DNA of 64,000 nt from Flavobacteriaceae bacterium PS02336. GTDB taxonomy: Bacteria; Bacteroidota; Bacteroidia; Flavobacteriales; Flavobacteriaceae. A model generated the notes under the pieces. The model worked only from the letters and a program-made list of their open reading frames with translations. It was not told the DNA's origin and did no database searches. The stretch is from the NCBI GenBank assembly GCA_029960065.1, contig JASCOF010000007.1:62001-126000 (forward strand), given 5' to 3'. The position numbers were made by a program, and so were the translations under genes. The first letter of the stretch is position 1. Every line of letters begins with the position of its first letter. Positions 53,811 to 63,263 of this stretch are shown one piece after another.

Positions 53811-54266
53811 ATGAATCTTAAACAAATAAAATTCTATCACTTATTCTGGATTGTTGCTGTACTGATTTTAATAATTGGAATGATACAAAGTCGTGATCCA
53901 AATGCTGGTTTAGATATAAATATTCATGATACTTATTTTGTAATGCGAAATAGAGATGCTGCAGTATTTCTTTCCCTTTTTTATTTTTTAATGGGATTGG
54001 GATATTGGCTGCTTCAAAAAGTATTCAAAAAACAACTTGTTAAATTCTTGACCTTAATTCATTCCATTATTTTACTTGGTAGTTTTATTCTTTACTGGAT
54101 TGTTTTCTTCTATCGCCCGCAATATAGAGTAAACGAGAATTTTCCTTTATATGATGAATATTTGTCAATCAACACTGTTTTAGTTACAGAACTTTTTTTG
54201 ATAATCTTTATAGCAACACCAGTTTATATTATCAATTTACTAATTGGTCTTTTTAGAAAAAAATAA
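53811..54266 (+). CDS. Hypothetical four-helix membrane protein
   Basis: A 151-aa protein not recognised. It has four hydrophobic helices (about 9-26, 45-64, 75-98, 125-146); INIHDTYFVM between the first and second recalls the loop of small quinol-oxidase-like proteins, but no haem or metal motif is clear. Confidence 0.6.
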   Translation: MNLKQIKFYHLFWIVAVLILIIGMIQSRDPNAGLDINIHDTYFVMRNRDAAVFLSLFYFLMGLGYWLLQKVFKKQLVKFLTLIHSIILLGSFILYWIVFFYRPQYRVNENFPLYDEYLSINTVLVTELFLIIFIATPVYIINLLIGLFRKK

Positions 54267-54403
54267 GGTAAATATAAATTGCAATATTCAAAATCTAAAA
54301 TTCCCTTCTTTGTCCGAAACACACCTTAAAATTGTCTTTTAACACCTTAACTATTTGATTTTTAGATTGTAACTTTACTTTACTAATTTCTAAATCAATC
54401 AAA

Positions 54404-54889
54404 ATGAGCGCAAAAGATTTTACCACAACAACACTAGTGGAACATTCTCCCGCAGAAGTTTTTAAAGCGGTACAAAATGTTCGAGGCTGGTGGTCGGAAG
54501 AAATTGAAGGAAAAACGGCTGAACTTAATGATGAATTTGATTATCATTATGAAGATGTTCACCGTTGCAAAATAAAGCTGATTGAAGTGATTCCGAACCA
54601 AAAAATTGTTTGGTTTATTGAGCAGAATTATTTCAAATTTACAGAAGACAAAACCGAATGGACAGGAACAAAACCGACCTTTGAAATCACTCAGAAAGAG
54701 GGCAAAACGGAACTGACTTTCACTCATTTCGGATTAGTTCCAGAATATGAATGTTTCGAAATCTGCCGTGACGCCTGGACGACGTATATTCAAAAAAGCC
54801 TCAAAAGTTTAATTGAAACAGGGAAAGGAACTCCAAACGGAATTGGAAAACCTCAAACCGAAAACGAGAAAAAGCTTTCTGAAAAATAA
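54404..54889 (+). CDS. SRPBCC (AHSA1/START-like) protein
   Basis: A 161-aa protein: FTTTTLVEHSPAEVFKAVQNVRGWWSEEIEG at the N-terminus, WTGTKPTFEITQKEGKTELTFTHFGL in the middle, CRDAWTTYIQKSLKSLIETG at the end. This is the Aha1/SRPBCC fold, a hydrophobic-ligand-binding cup. Role unknown. Confidence 0.87.
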   Translation: MSAKDFTTTTLVEHSPAEVFKAVQNVRGWWSEEIEGKTAELNDEFDYHYEDVHRCKIKLIEVIPNQKIVWFIEQNYFKFTEDKTEWTGTKPTFEITQKEGKTELTFTHFGLVPEYECFEICRDAWTTYIQKSLKSLIETGKGTPNGIGKPQTENEKKLSEK

Positions 54890-54994
54890 AACTACATTTT
54901 CATAATTCTATTTTTTGACTACATCAATAAGAGATTTGGCTACATCTCTTTGACAGATGCGTTGCAACTTTGTAACATCAAAAAATTAAAACAA

Positions 54995-55891
54995 ATGAAA
55001 ATTATACTTACAGGTTCTTTAGGGAACATCAGCAAGCCATTGGCAACAGCTTTAGTGCAAAAAGGACATTCGGTTACTGTAATCACAAGCAGTACAAACA
55101 GACAAGAAGAAATTGAACAATTAGGGGCATCGGCAGCAATTGGTTCTGTTGAAGATTTAAGTTTTTTAACTCAAACCTTTACGGGTGCAGATGCCGTTTA
55201 TTGTATGATTCCGCGTGCCAACTATTTTGATCCGAATCTTGATTTAGATGCGTTTACACGAAAAATCGGCAATAATTATGCTGAAGCCATCCAAAAATCA
55301 GGAGTGAAACGTGTTGTTTTTCTAAGCAGTATTGGCGCACATTTAAAAGAAAAATCCGGAATAATTCAGCGTTATAATGAAATTGAAGCGGTTTTGAATC
55401 AGCTTTCAAATGTTTCTATAACGTTTATACGTCCAACTTCATTCTATTACAATTTACTGGCGTACGTTCCTGCAATAAAAAACCAGGGATTTATTTCGGC
55501 AAATTATGGAGCAGATTCTTTAATTCCTTGGGTTTCGCCAAATGACATTGCCGAAGCTATTGCAGAAGAAATCGAAACGCCGCTTGACGAAAAAAAAGTT
55601 CGTTATGTAGCCAGTGAAGAACTTTCTGGACATCAAACGGCCAGAATTATCGGTGAAGCCATTGGAAAACCAGATTTAGAATGGAAATTAATCAGTGATG
55701 AAGAAACGCTGAATGGCCTAATTTCAGTTGGAATGCAGCCTAAAATCGCAGCTGGTTTAGTAGAAATGTACGCTGCACTTTACAACGATACATTGGGCGC
55801 AGACTATTACAAAAACCGTCCTTCAGTATTAGGAAAAACTAAAATGGCAGATTATGCCAAAGAATTTGCTGCTATTTATAACCAAAATTAA
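54995..55891 (+). CDS. NmrA-like NAD(P)-binding reductase 2
   Basis: A 298-aa Rossmann-fold protein. GSLGNISKPLATALVQKG binds the nucleotide; SSIGAHLKEKSGI and FIRPTSFYYNLLAYV are NmrA-like. I chose the ATG at 54995 because an upstream start at 54950 would run through the likely promoter (GCAACTTTG). It is followed 12 bases later by an AraC regulator, mirroring the AraC-NmrA pair at 42-44 kb. Confidence 0.83.
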   Translation: MKIILTGSLGNISKPLATALVQKGHSVTVITSSTNRQEEIEQLGASAAIGSVEDLSFLTQTFTGADAVYCMIPRANYFDPNLDLDAFTRKIGNNYAEAIQKSGVKRVVFLSSIGAHLKEKSGIIQRYNEIEAVLNQLSNVSITFIRPTSFYYNLLAYVPAIKNQGFISANYGADSLIPWVSPNDIAEAIAEEIETPLDEKKVRYVASEELSGHQTARIIGEAIGKPDLEWKLISDEETLNGLISVGMQPKIAAGLVEMYAALYNDTLGADYYKNRPSVLGKTKMADYAKEFAAIYNQN

Positions 55892-55903
55892 GTACTTTAG
55901 ATT

Positions 55904-56818
55904 ATGGCAAATCAACAACCTGTTCGAATAAAAAGTATCAGCGAATTTCATCAATTTAGAAATCTGCCTAAACCAGAACATCCTCTTGTGAGCGTTTATA
56001 ATTTTGAAGATTTAAAATACTTAAACGAAGACGAACCTAAAAGTCTAATGCTTGATTTTTATTCTATTGCACTGAAACGAAACGCCAACGCCAAAATGCG
56101 TTACGGACAGCAGGAATATGATTTTAAAGAAGGTGTTTTGTTATTTATTTCGCCCGGACAAGTTTTTTCTATTGAAGGAAATGCCGAAATGAAACATACA
56201 GGATGGTCATTATTGATCCATCCTGATTTTTTATGGAATACACCGCTTGCGCAGAAAATTAAACAATATGAATATTTTGGATATGCTGTTCACGAGGCAC
56301 TTCACCTTTCTGATAAAGAAGAAAAACTCATTATTGACATCATCAAAAACATTCAGCAGGAATATCAATCTAATATTGATAAATTTAGCCAAGACGTAAT
56401 TATTGCCCAAATCGAATTATTACTCACCTATTCTGAACGTTTTTACAATCGTCAATTTATTACCAGAAAAATAAGCAACCACCAGATTCTTGCCCGATTA
56501 GAGAAACTCCTGAATGAATATTTTGAAAATGATTCTTTAACTAAAAAAGGTTTGCCAACAGTACATTATATCGCAGAAAACTTAAACGTTTCGCCAAATT
56601 ATTTAAGCGGTTTATTAAAACATCATACGGGACAAAGCACTCAGCAGCACATTCACAACAAACTGATTGAAAAAGCCAAAGAAAAACTTTCGACTACCAA
56701 TTTATCAATCAGCGAAATTGCCTTTGCTTTAGGTTTTGAGCATCAGCAGTCATTCAGCAAATTATTTAAAACCAAGACCACTATTTCTCCGTTAGAGTTC
56801 AGACAATCTTTCAATTAA
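55904..56818 (+). CDS. AraC-family transcriptional regulator
   Basis: A 304-aa intact AraC protein: N-terminal cupin-like sensor (1-180) and two HTH motifs at the C-terminus (VHYIAENLNVSPNYLSGLLKHHTG and SISEIAFALGFEHQQSFSKLFKTKT). Probably regulates the upstream NmrA-like reductase. Confidence 0.9.
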   Translation: MANQQPVRIKSISEFHQFRNLPKPEHPLVSVYNFEDLKYLNEDEPKSLMLDFYSIALKRNANAKMRYGQQEYDFKEGVLLFISPGQVFSIEGNAEMKHTGWSLLIHPDFLWNTPLAQKIKQYEYFGYAVHEALHLSDKEEKLIIDIIKNIQQEYQSNIDKFSQDVIIAQIELLLTYSERFYNRQFITRKISNHQILARLEKLLNEYFENDSLTKKGLPTVHYIAENLNVSPNYLSGLLKHHTGQSTQQHIHNKLIEKAKEKLSTTNLSISEIAFALGFEHQQSFSKLFKTKTTISPLEFRQSFN

Positions 56819-56876
56819 AGATTTGATAAAACAATTCATTAATTTCATAAATTCGTTCAACTAAAACACGAAACTT

Positions 56877-57290
56877 ATGAATCCACTTTTTAGAAATACA
56901 TTAGCAGTAATTGCTGGACTTGTTATCGGAAGCATTGTTAATATGAGTATTATTACAATTGGTGGTTCTATAATTCCTGCTCCAAATGGCGCTGACGTAA
57001 GTACTACAGAAGGCTTACAGGCAACTATGCAATTGTTTGAGTCGAAACATTTTCTGTTTCCGTTTCTGGCCCATGCAGTCGGGACTTTTGCTGGTGCACT
57101 TACAACGGCCTTGATTGCAGTTTCAAACAAAACGAAACTAGCATTTTTTATTGGAGCTTTCTTTTTGTTTGGTGGTATTGTCATGGTTTATACTTTGCCA
57201 TCACCAATTTGGTTTAGTATTGCCGATTTAGTATTTGCTTACATTCCAACGGCTTATTTAGCTGCTAAAATTGCTTCAAAAAAGAAATAA
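56877..57290 (+). CDS. Small four-helix membrane protein
   Basis: A 137-aa protein with four transmembrane helices (about 8-30, 60-82, 88-108, 112-130). Not assigned to a family with confidence. It ends two bases before the next gene, so the two are probably coexpressed. Confidence 0.65.
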   Translation: MNPLFRNTLAVIAGLVIGSIVNMSIITIGGSIIPAPNGADVSTTEGLQATMQLFESKHFLFPFLAHAVGTFAGALTTALIAVSNKTKLAFFIGAFFLFGGIVMVYTLPSPIWFSIADLVFAYIPTAYLAAKIASKKK

Positions 57291-57292
57291 AT

Positions 57293-57505
57293 ATGAGTAC
57301 TCCATCATCCATAAAACCAGCCAAAAAATGTTACGAACATATTGGCGGTAAACTCGGCGAACTTCTTTTGGAAAGCTTTGCCGACAAAAATTGGATTGCA
57401 AAAAAGTCACCCGCAGACAAACATTTCTACATCACTGAATTGGGCGAAAAAGAGTTTTCTAAATTAGGTATTGACCTCTCAAAAATCAAATCTGAAGCAC
57501 TTTAA
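57293..57505 (+). CDS. Short winged-helix (ArsR-like) protein
   Basis: A 70-aa protein. AKKCYEHIGGKLGELLLESFADKNWIAKKSPADKHFYITELGEKEFSKLGI resembles the C-terminal half of ArsR-type winged-helix regulators (wing and dimer helix; outline only). The N-terminal recognition part is absent, so it may be a stand-alone small domain. Confidence 0.6.
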   Translation: MSTPSSIKPAKKCYEHIGGKLGELLLESFADKNWIAKKSPADKHFYITELGEKEFSKLGIDLSKIKSEAL

Positions 57506-57584
57506 TTTTATAAATTTCGATTTATTTTCTGCAATAATTATAGCGGTTAATTTCATACCTTAGTTTGCTTTAAAATCATGAATT

Positions 57585-57953
57585 ATGACTAAGAAAGAAA
57601 TCGCTAAAAACTTCCTGAACCTCGCAGCAAAAGGGCATTCGCACGAAGGTTTTCGATTGTATGTCGGAAAGAATTTTAAACATCATAATGCCCACTTTAA
57701 GGGAGATGCCGAAACCTTGATGCTTGCAATGGAAGAATCGGCCAGAACAAATCCGAATAAGATTTTTAAAATTCATCATATTATCGAAGATGATAAATTT
57801 GTTGCTGTACATTCACATCTTAAACAAACTCCCGCAGATATTGGTTTTGCCGTAGTGCATATTCTAAAATTCAAAAACGACAAAATCGTCGAACTTTGGG
57901 ATTTAGGACAGCCAATTCCAAAAGAATCTATTAACGAAAATGGGATGTTTTAG
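57585..57953 (+). CDS. SnoaL-like (NTF2-fold) protein
   Basis: A 122-aa protein: KNFLNLAAKGHSHEGFRLYV, NFKHHNAHFKGD and DIGFAVVHILKFKNDKIVELWDLGQPIP are typical of SnoaL-type polyketide-cyclase-like proteins. No catalytic assignment is possible. Confidence 0.85.
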   Translation: MTKKEIAKNFLNLAAKGHSHEGFRLYVGKNFKHHNAHFKGDAETLMLAMEESARTNPNKIFKIHHIIEDDKFVAVHSHLKQTPADIGFAVVHILKFKNDKIVELWDLGQPIPKESINENGMF

Positions 57954-57957
57954 TTTT

Positions 57958-58112
57958 CAGTCGCGGTTTTTAGTCTCAGTTTTCGGTCACAGTTTGCAAT
58001 AGGATCGAAAAATTCTAAATTAAACTGAAACTGAAAACTGAGACTGAGACTGAGACTGAGACTGAAAACCGAGACCGAGACTGAAAACTGAGACTAAAAA
58101 CCAAGACTGAAA
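57958..58112. repeat. GAGACT microsatellite region
   Basis: Tandem GAGACT/GAAAACT units (TGAGACTGAGACTGAGACTG) with an inverted counterpart (TTTTAGTCTCAGTTTTCGG) upstream. It can fold back on itself; probably slippage-derived. Confidence 0.8.
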
Positions 58113-58121
58113 ACAAAAAAA

Positions 58122-59162
58122 ATGAACTTCATTACCAAAACCTCCCTCTTATTACTTTTCATCTTCAGCAGCTGTCATTCATCGGCACAAAAAAAAGAAG
58201 ATTATAAAAAAAGTCTCGATAGTTTAATTCAGAACACAAATCCGGTTTTTAATGGTGTTATCCTTATTTCCCAAAATGGAAAAACGCTTTATTCCGAAGC
58301 TAAAGGATATTCTAATTTTGAAACTAAAAAACCTTTGACATTCGACAGTCAATTTGAAATCATGTCGAACAGCAAACAAATTGCTGCCGTTCTGATTTTG
58401 TTGGAAGTGGAAAAAGGAAAGGTGGATTTAAATTCTCCGATAAAAAAATATTTACCGGAACTAAAACAAAACTGGGCAGATTCTGTTACGGTTCATCAGC
58501 TTTTAAATCATTCGCACGGAATAGTCGATTTAGAGAAACCATTGGCTTTTAAACCAGGAACCAATTTTAAATACGGCAACTTAAGTTTTAATCTTATTGG
58601 AAAAATTGTTGCATTCAGCACTAAAAAAAGTTACACAGAAGCTGCTGAAACCCTTTTTAAGAAATTAAAGATGAATCATACTTTTTGTTATTCAAAAGAT
58701 AAAGCTCAAAATACGGTAACTGGATATTACAATGTCAAAAATACCTTGGATCCCGTTACCACAAGTCAGATTAATTCTGAAACTTTAGGTGCAGATGGAA
58801 TACTTTCAACTGCAGGTGATTTAGTGATTTGGAATAATAATTTACATAAAGGCAAAATTTTGAAACCAGAATCCTATCAATTGTTTATTAAAAATTCAAT
58901 TCTATCGCAGCATAATTTCTTTGGAAAAGAAAAAGACGGTTACGGTTACGGAATTAGAACAATTGAAAAAGAAAAATATAGATATTTAGGCCACACAGGT
59001 CTTGGAGATGGATTCTCTTCAGTAAATTTGTATTTTCCTGAAAGTGATATCAGCATGATCGTTTTGGAAAACCAAATGAATGATGATTCTAATTTGTTTT
59101 ATATATCTGAATTCAAAATCAAAAACATTCTTTTTAAAAGCGATTTATTAATTAAAAAGTAA
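58122..59162 (+). CDS. Serine hydrolase, class C beta-lactamase family
   Basis: A 346-aa lipoprotein or secreted protein (signal ending FSSCHSSAQ). The SxxK motif is Ser82-Asn-Ser-Lys85; YGN follows (KYGNLSFNLIG), and HTGLGDG near the C-terminus replaces the KTG triad. The family contains D-aminopeptidases, esterases and penicillin-binding proteins; a resistance role is not implied. Confidence 0.87.
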   Translation: MNFITKTSLLLLFIFSSCHSSAQKKEDYKKSLDSLIQNTNPVFNGVILISQNGKTLYSEAKGYSNFETKKPLTFDSQFEIMSNSKQIAAVLILLEVEKGKVDLNSPIKKYLPELKQNWADSVTVHQLLNHSHGIVDLEKPLAFKPGTNFKYGNLSFNLIGKIVAFSTKKSYTEAAETLFKKLKMNHTFCYSKDKAQNTVTGYYNVKNTLDPVTTSQINSETLGADGILSTAGDLVIWNNNLHKGKILKPESYQLFIKNSILSQHNFFGKEKDGYGYGIRTIEKEKYRYLGHTGLGDGFSSVNLYFPESDISMIVLENQMNDDSNLFYISEFKIKNILFKSDLLIKK

Positions 59163-59168
59163 ACTAAA

Positions 59169-59588
59169 ATGGCCAAAAATAAAACTACAGAAACCCAAAA
59201 CAGCGTTACTGATTTTATTAATGCTGTTGATAATGATGTCAAAAGAAATGATGCTTTTGAACTTCTTAAAATAATACAGGAAACAACTGGTTTTGAGCCC
59301 AAAATGTGGGGACCGAGCATTATTGGTTTTGGAAGTTATCATTACAAATATGACAGCGGTCATGAAGGCGATGCACCGTTAGCCGGTTTTTCGCCAAGAA
59401 AAGCAGCAATGACCGTTTATTTTTATTTACCAGAAGAAGAAAGAGAACTTTTATCAAAACTAGGAAAACATACTTCTTCTAAGGCTTGTATTTACATTAA
59501 AAAATTAGCTGATATTGATATTGAAGTCTTAAAAAAGATAATTTTACTTTCTATAACATACACCCAAAATTTATATCCCAACAAATAA
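59169..59588 (+). CDS. DUF1801 protein
   Basis: A 139-aa protein: VTDFINAVDNDVKRNDAFELLKIIQETTGFEPKMWG then IIGFGSYHYKYDSG and FSPRKAAMTVYFY are typical of DUF1801. It is an intact family relative of the broken gene at 50759. Six bases after the hydrolase and directly abutting the next gene, so probably one operon. Confidence 0.88.
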   Translation: MAKNKTTETQNSVTDFINAVDNDVKRNDAFELLKIIQETTGFEPKMWGPSIIGFGSYHYKYDSGHEGDAPLAGFSPRKAAMTVYFYLPEEERELLSKLGKHTSSKACIYIKKLADIDIEVLKKIILLSITYTQNLYPNK

Positions 59589-60692
59589 ATGATCACATTT
59601 TTAATTCTATTAGCCTTAATTGCATTTGCTCTCTACCGATTTTTAGAACATCCAAAATTTGGAAAAGCGCCTTCTGGCGAGCGACTGACCGCAATTCAAA
59701 ATTCTCCTCAATATAAAAACGGAAAATTCGAAAACCAAAGTTTTACGCCTGATCTTGCAGAAGGTGCAAGTATGGCTGGCGTTTTGTTTGAATTCTTTTT
59801 TAAAAAAGTAGAGCGAAAAATTCCGACAGATTTAATTCCATCCATAAAAACCAATTTACACGAACTATCACTTGATGAGGATATTTTGGTTTGGTTTGGG
59901 CATTCGTCTTATTTTATCCAGCTGGAAGGAAAGCGTTTTTTGATTGATCCCGTTTTTAGCGGTAACGCCTCACCTATTCCAGGAACTACAAAATCTTTTA
60001 AAGGAAGTGACATTTATACCGTTGATGATCTTCCTGAAATTGACTATTTATTGATTACACACGATCACTACGATCATTTGGATTATGATACGATTTTGAA
60101 ATTAAAACCGAAAACAAAAAAAATAATCACGGCGCTTGGCGTAGGTTCGCATTTTGAATTCTGGGGTTTTTCAGCAGAAAGTATCATTGAGAAAGATTGG
60201 TATTCTACAATCGAATTAGATGAAAATCTAACACTTCATACGACGCCTTCAAGGCATTTTTCTGGCAGAAGTTTTAAACGCTGCAATACGCTTTGGACTT
60301 CTTTTGTTTTGGAAACTAGAGATTTTAAAATGTATTTGGGCGGAGACAGCGGCTACGATTCGCATTTTGCTGCAATTGGCGAAAAATACGGTCCTTTTGA
60401 TGTGGCTTTAATTGATAACGGTCAATATAACGAGAAGTGGAAATACATTCATAATATGCCCGAAGATGTTATAAAAGCGATGAAAGATCTAAAAGCAAAA
60501 AGAGTATTTCCAGTACATTCTTCTAAATTTTCTTTATCACTTCATTCTTGGGACGAACCTTTAATTAAAGTGACAGAATTAAACCGCTTAAGCAAAAACC
60601 CAATTGCGTTGATTACTCCAATGATTGGCGAAAAAGTCGAATTGAAAAATGAAAAACAAGAATTTAAACAATGGTGGAAAGGAATTCATTAA
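59589..60692 (+). CDS. MBL-fold metal-dependent hydrolase (UlaG/NAPE-PLD-like)
   Basis: A 367-aa protein with an N-terminal hydrophobic segment (1-16) as a membrane anchor. Metal motif THDHYDHLDYD; later metal ligands in TPSRHFSGR, GGDSGYDSHF and VHSSKFSLSLHSWDEP. It is related to the L-ascorbate-6-phosphate lactonase/NAPE-phospholipase D branch of the metallo-beta-lactamase fold. Confidence 0.9.
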   Translation: MITFLILLALIAFALYRFLEHPKFGKAPSGERLTAIQNSPQYKNGKFENQSFTPDLAEGASMAGVLFEFFFKKVERKIPTDLIPSIKTNLHELSLDEDILVWFGHSSYFIQLEGKRFLIDPVFSGNASPIPGTTKSFKGSDIYTVDDLPEIDYLLITHDHYDHLDYDTILKLKPKTKKIITALGVGSHFEFWGFSAESIIEKDWYSTIELDENLTLHTTPSRHFSGRSFKRCNTLWTSFVLETRDFKMYLGGDSGYDSHFAAIGEKYGPFDVALIDNGQYNEKWKYIHNMPEDVIKAMKDLKAKRVFPVHSSKFSLSLHSWDEPLIKVTELNRLSKNPIALITPMIGEKVELKNEKQEFKQWWKGIH

Positions 60693-60693
60693 T

Positions 60694-60796
60694 GGTGAAT
60701 TGTGAATTGTGAATTGTGAATTTGAATTGAATTTGCATTGTCACCCTGAGCGAAGTCGAAGGGCTCATAGGGCTTCAACTTCGTTCAGCCTGATAA
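60694..60796. repeat. GTGAATT tandem repeat and GCTGAGCGAAG palindrome
   Basis: Four GTGAATT units at 60694-60722, then an imperfect inverted repeat at 60741-60796 (CCTGAGCGAAGTCGAAGGGC ... CTTCGTTCAGCCTGA) of the same family as those at 9764 and 39530. Confidence 0.78.
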
Positions 60797-60821
60797 TTTG
60801 AGTAAAACCTGAAAACAAAAA

Positions 60822-61946
60822 ATGAAACAAAAAATATACTATTTTGCAATTGCATTCCTCTTAACTTGCAATATCTTTTCTCAAAACACTTATGTCTTTT
60901 TAGGATCGTACAATCGTGATAAAACAGCGGAAGCAATTCAGGTATTTCAGTTGGACACTTTGAGTGGAAAATTGACGAAATTTACTTCGGTTAAAAATAT
61001 CATTAATCCTTCGTATTTAACGATTTCACCAAACGGGAAATATGTGTATGCCTGTACAGATACTAAAACACCCAATGCTGGAAGTGTAAGCAGTTTTGAA
61101 TTTAATCCTCAAAATAAAACTTTGACTTTTTTAAACAGTCAGCGAAGCGGCGGTGAAAATCCGGTCTATGTTTCGGTACATAAAAGCGGAAAATGGCTGG
61201 CAAACGCGAATTATACCGAAGGAAGTGTTTCTGTTTTTCCACTTTTAGAAAATGGTCAAATCGATACGATTGCACAGAATTTTCAATATACAGACGGAAG
61301 TACAAATAAAGAAAGACAAACTAGATCTCACGTTCACTCCGCGGTATTTTCTCCTCAATTCGATTATCTCTTTCTACCCGATTTAGGTGCTGATAAAATA
61401 CGCTCTTATGCTTTTGACGAAAATCAGAAAAAGCCTTTAGTGGAAACTAAAAATCCTTTTACGAAAACAGATTTAGAAGCAGGACCAAGACATTTTACTT
61501 TTCATCCCAATCAAAAATTTGGCTATTGTATTGAAGAAATGGCGGGCCAAATAAGTGTTTATAATTACGAAAACGGCGTTTTAAATAAAATTCAGCGCAT
61601 TGCAACGCATCCTGACAAAATAAAAGATGGTTTTGAAAGTTCTGATATCCATATTTCTCCAGACGGAAAATTTCTCTATGCCACAAACCGCGGAAAAGAA
61701 AACAACATTGCTATTTTTTCAATTGATGTAAACGGGTTTCTAAAAAACATCGGTTATCAATCGACTTTAGGTAAACATCCGCGTATTTTTGCAATTGACG
61801 AAAGCGGTAATTTTTTAGTTGCTTCGAATGTACTAACGGGAAATGTAATTGTTTTTAAAAGAAATCCAAAAACTGGTTTACTTAAGAAAACCGGAAAAGA
61901 AATTAAAATGGAAAATGTGTCGTGCGTGCAGATTAAGAGAATTTAA
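60822..61946 (+). CDS. Secreted lactonase-family beta-propeller protein
   Basis: A 374-aa protein with a signal peptide (ending NIFSQN). Seven-bladed propeller of the 6-phosphogluconolactonase (Pgl/YbhE) type: YLTISPNGKYVYACTD, NPVYVSVHKSGKWLANANYTEGSVSVFPL, SHVHSAVFSP, GPRHFTFHPNQKFGY and DIHISPDGKFLYATNRG. Export suggests a substrate other than the cytoplasmic lactone. Confidence 0.88.
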   Translation: MKQKIYYFAIAFLLTCNIFSQNTYVFLGSYNRDKTAEAIQVFQLDTLSGKLTKFTSVKNIINPSYLTISPNGKYVYACTDTKTPNAGSVSSFEFNPQNKTLTFLNSQRSGGENPVYVSVHKSGKWLANANYTEGSVSVFPLLENGQIDTIAQNFQYTDGSTNKERQTRSHVHSAVFSPQFDYLFLPDLGADKIRSYAFDENQKKPLVETKNPFTKTDLEAGPRHFTFHPNQKFGYCIEEMAGQISVYNYENGVLNKIQRIATHPDKIKDGFESSDIHISPDGKFLYATNRGKENNIAIFSIDVNGFLKNIGYQSTLGKHPRIFAIDESGNFLVASNVLTGNVIVFKRNPKTGLLKKTGKEIKMENVSCVQIKRI

Positions 61947-61987
61947 TTTTTTTACCATCAAGGTAACTAACTATAAAAAACTAAAAG

Positions 61988-62512
61988 ATGACAGCATCCT
62001 ATTTTAACTTACAACCCGATTTTCTAGAAGATGAGTTCGTAAAGCTAATTCCTCTAGAAGAAAAACATTTTGAAGAATTGTTCGAAGCTGCTTCAGATCC
62101 TTTAATTTGGGAACAGCATCCTTCAAAAGATAGATATTACAGAGAAGGTTTTACCACTTTTTTTCAAGCCGCAATGGATTCAAAAGGTTCATTTTTAATT
62201 CTTGACAAGCAGACAAACGAAGTAATGGGCACAACTCGTTTTTACGATTATGACCCAGAAAAATCGAGTGTTGCGATAGGATACACTTTTATAACCAGAA
62301 AATTTTGGGGCGGTCCTTATAATAAATCCTGTAAAAAATTATTAATTGATTATGCGTTTCAGCACGTTAATTCCATTTTGTTTCATGTTGGAGCAGCGAA
62401 TTTACGTTCGCAGAAAGCGGTTTTAAAACTTGGAGCAGAAAAATCAAGAGATATGATTATTACAGCAAATGGCGTTGATATGCCGTACTTTGAATATGAA
62501 TTGAAAAAATAA
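61988..62512 (+). CDS. RimJ/RimL-type GNAT acetyltransferase
   Basis: A 174-aa acetyltransferase: FVKLIPLEEKHFEELFEAASDP, MGTTRFYDYDPEKSSVAIGYTFITRKFWGG and NLRSQKAVLKLGAEKSRD are characteristic of the Acetyltransf_3 group that acetylates amino groups of proteins or small molecules. Confidence 0.87.
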   Translation: MTASYFNLQPDFLEDEFVKLIPLEEKHFEELFEAASDPLIWEQHPSKDRYYREGFTTFFQAAMDSKGSFLILDKQTNEVMGTTRFYDYDPEKSSVAIGYTFITRKFWGGPYNKSCKKLLIDYAFQHVNSILFHVGAANLRSQKAVLKLGAEKSRDMIITANGVDMPYFEYELKK

Positions 62513-62596
62513 AATTAGCCGCAGTTTTCAGTTTCAGTTTTCAGGAAAACTACATTTTACAGCGAACTTTTAACATTTAACAGTACAACAATAATA

Positions 62597-63178
62597 ATGA
62601 AAAGAATTACAGTCTTCTGTGCCTCAAGTTTTGGAACAGAAAAAATTTATGAAGAACAAGCAATTGCATTAGGCAAAACTTTAGCCGAGCAAAATATAGA
62701 ATTAGTTTACGGAGGTGCAAATGTCGGTTTAATGGGAGCTGTAGCAGATGGAACTTTAAATGCCGGCGGAAAGGTAATTGGAGTTCTTCCTAATTTTTTG
62801 AGATCAAAAGAAATTGCGCATCAAAATTTAACCGAATTAATTTTGGTTGAAAGCATGCATGAACGCAAAACCAAAATGAACGATTTATGTGATGGCGTAA
62901 TTGCACTTCCAGGCGGTTTTGGAACGCTGGAAGAACTTTTTGAAATGCTGACTTGGGCGCAGTTAGGACTTCATAAAAAACCAATCGCGATTTTAAATGT
63001 AAACGGATTTTATGATTCGCTTATAGAATTGCTAAAAACCATGACAGATAAAGGTTTGCTTAAAGAAGTGAATAGAGAAATGCTTTTGGTAAGCGAAAAT
63101 ATTGATGATTTGTTAGATCAAATGCGCAATTATACTCCTCCAACTGTAGGAAAATGGATTGATAATCAAAGGGTTTAA
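62597..63178 (+). CDS. LOG-family phosphoribohydrolase (TIGR00730)
   Basis: A 193-aa Rossmann-like protein with the LOG signature: VYGGANVGLMGAVADG, SMHERKTKM and PGGFGTLEELFEMLTWAQLG. Homologues cleave cytokinin or other nucleoside 5'-monophosphates into base and ribose phosphate. Confidence 0.93.
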   Translation: MKRITVFCASSFGTEKIYEEQAIALGKTLAEQNIELVYGGANVGLMGAVADGTLNAGGKVIGVLPNFLRSKEIAHQNLTELILVESMHERKTKMNDLCDGVIALPGGFGTLEELFEMLTWAQLGLHKKPIAILNVNGFYDSLIELLKTMTDKGLLKEVNREMLLVSENIDDLLDQMRNYTPPTVGKWIDNQRV

Positions 63179-63197
63179 AAGGCAAAAAAAATAGTTC

Positions 63198-63227
63198 TTT
63201 GTAGTAAAAATATTTCATATATATTTG
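63198..63227 (+). promoter_or_regulatory. Promoter of the last, incomplete gene
   Basis: TTTG (63198-63201), 18 bases, TATATTTG (63220-63227) fits the Bacteroidetes consensus, 36 bases upstream of the ATG. Confidence 0.7.
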
Positions 63228-63263
63228 CGCCAAAACAAAAACTAATTAACCCTAAATCCCAAA

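Noticed and set aside
58122..59162. Beta-lactam resistance gene
   Set aside because: The family is broad and mostly esterases or peptidases; nothing shows lactamase activity.
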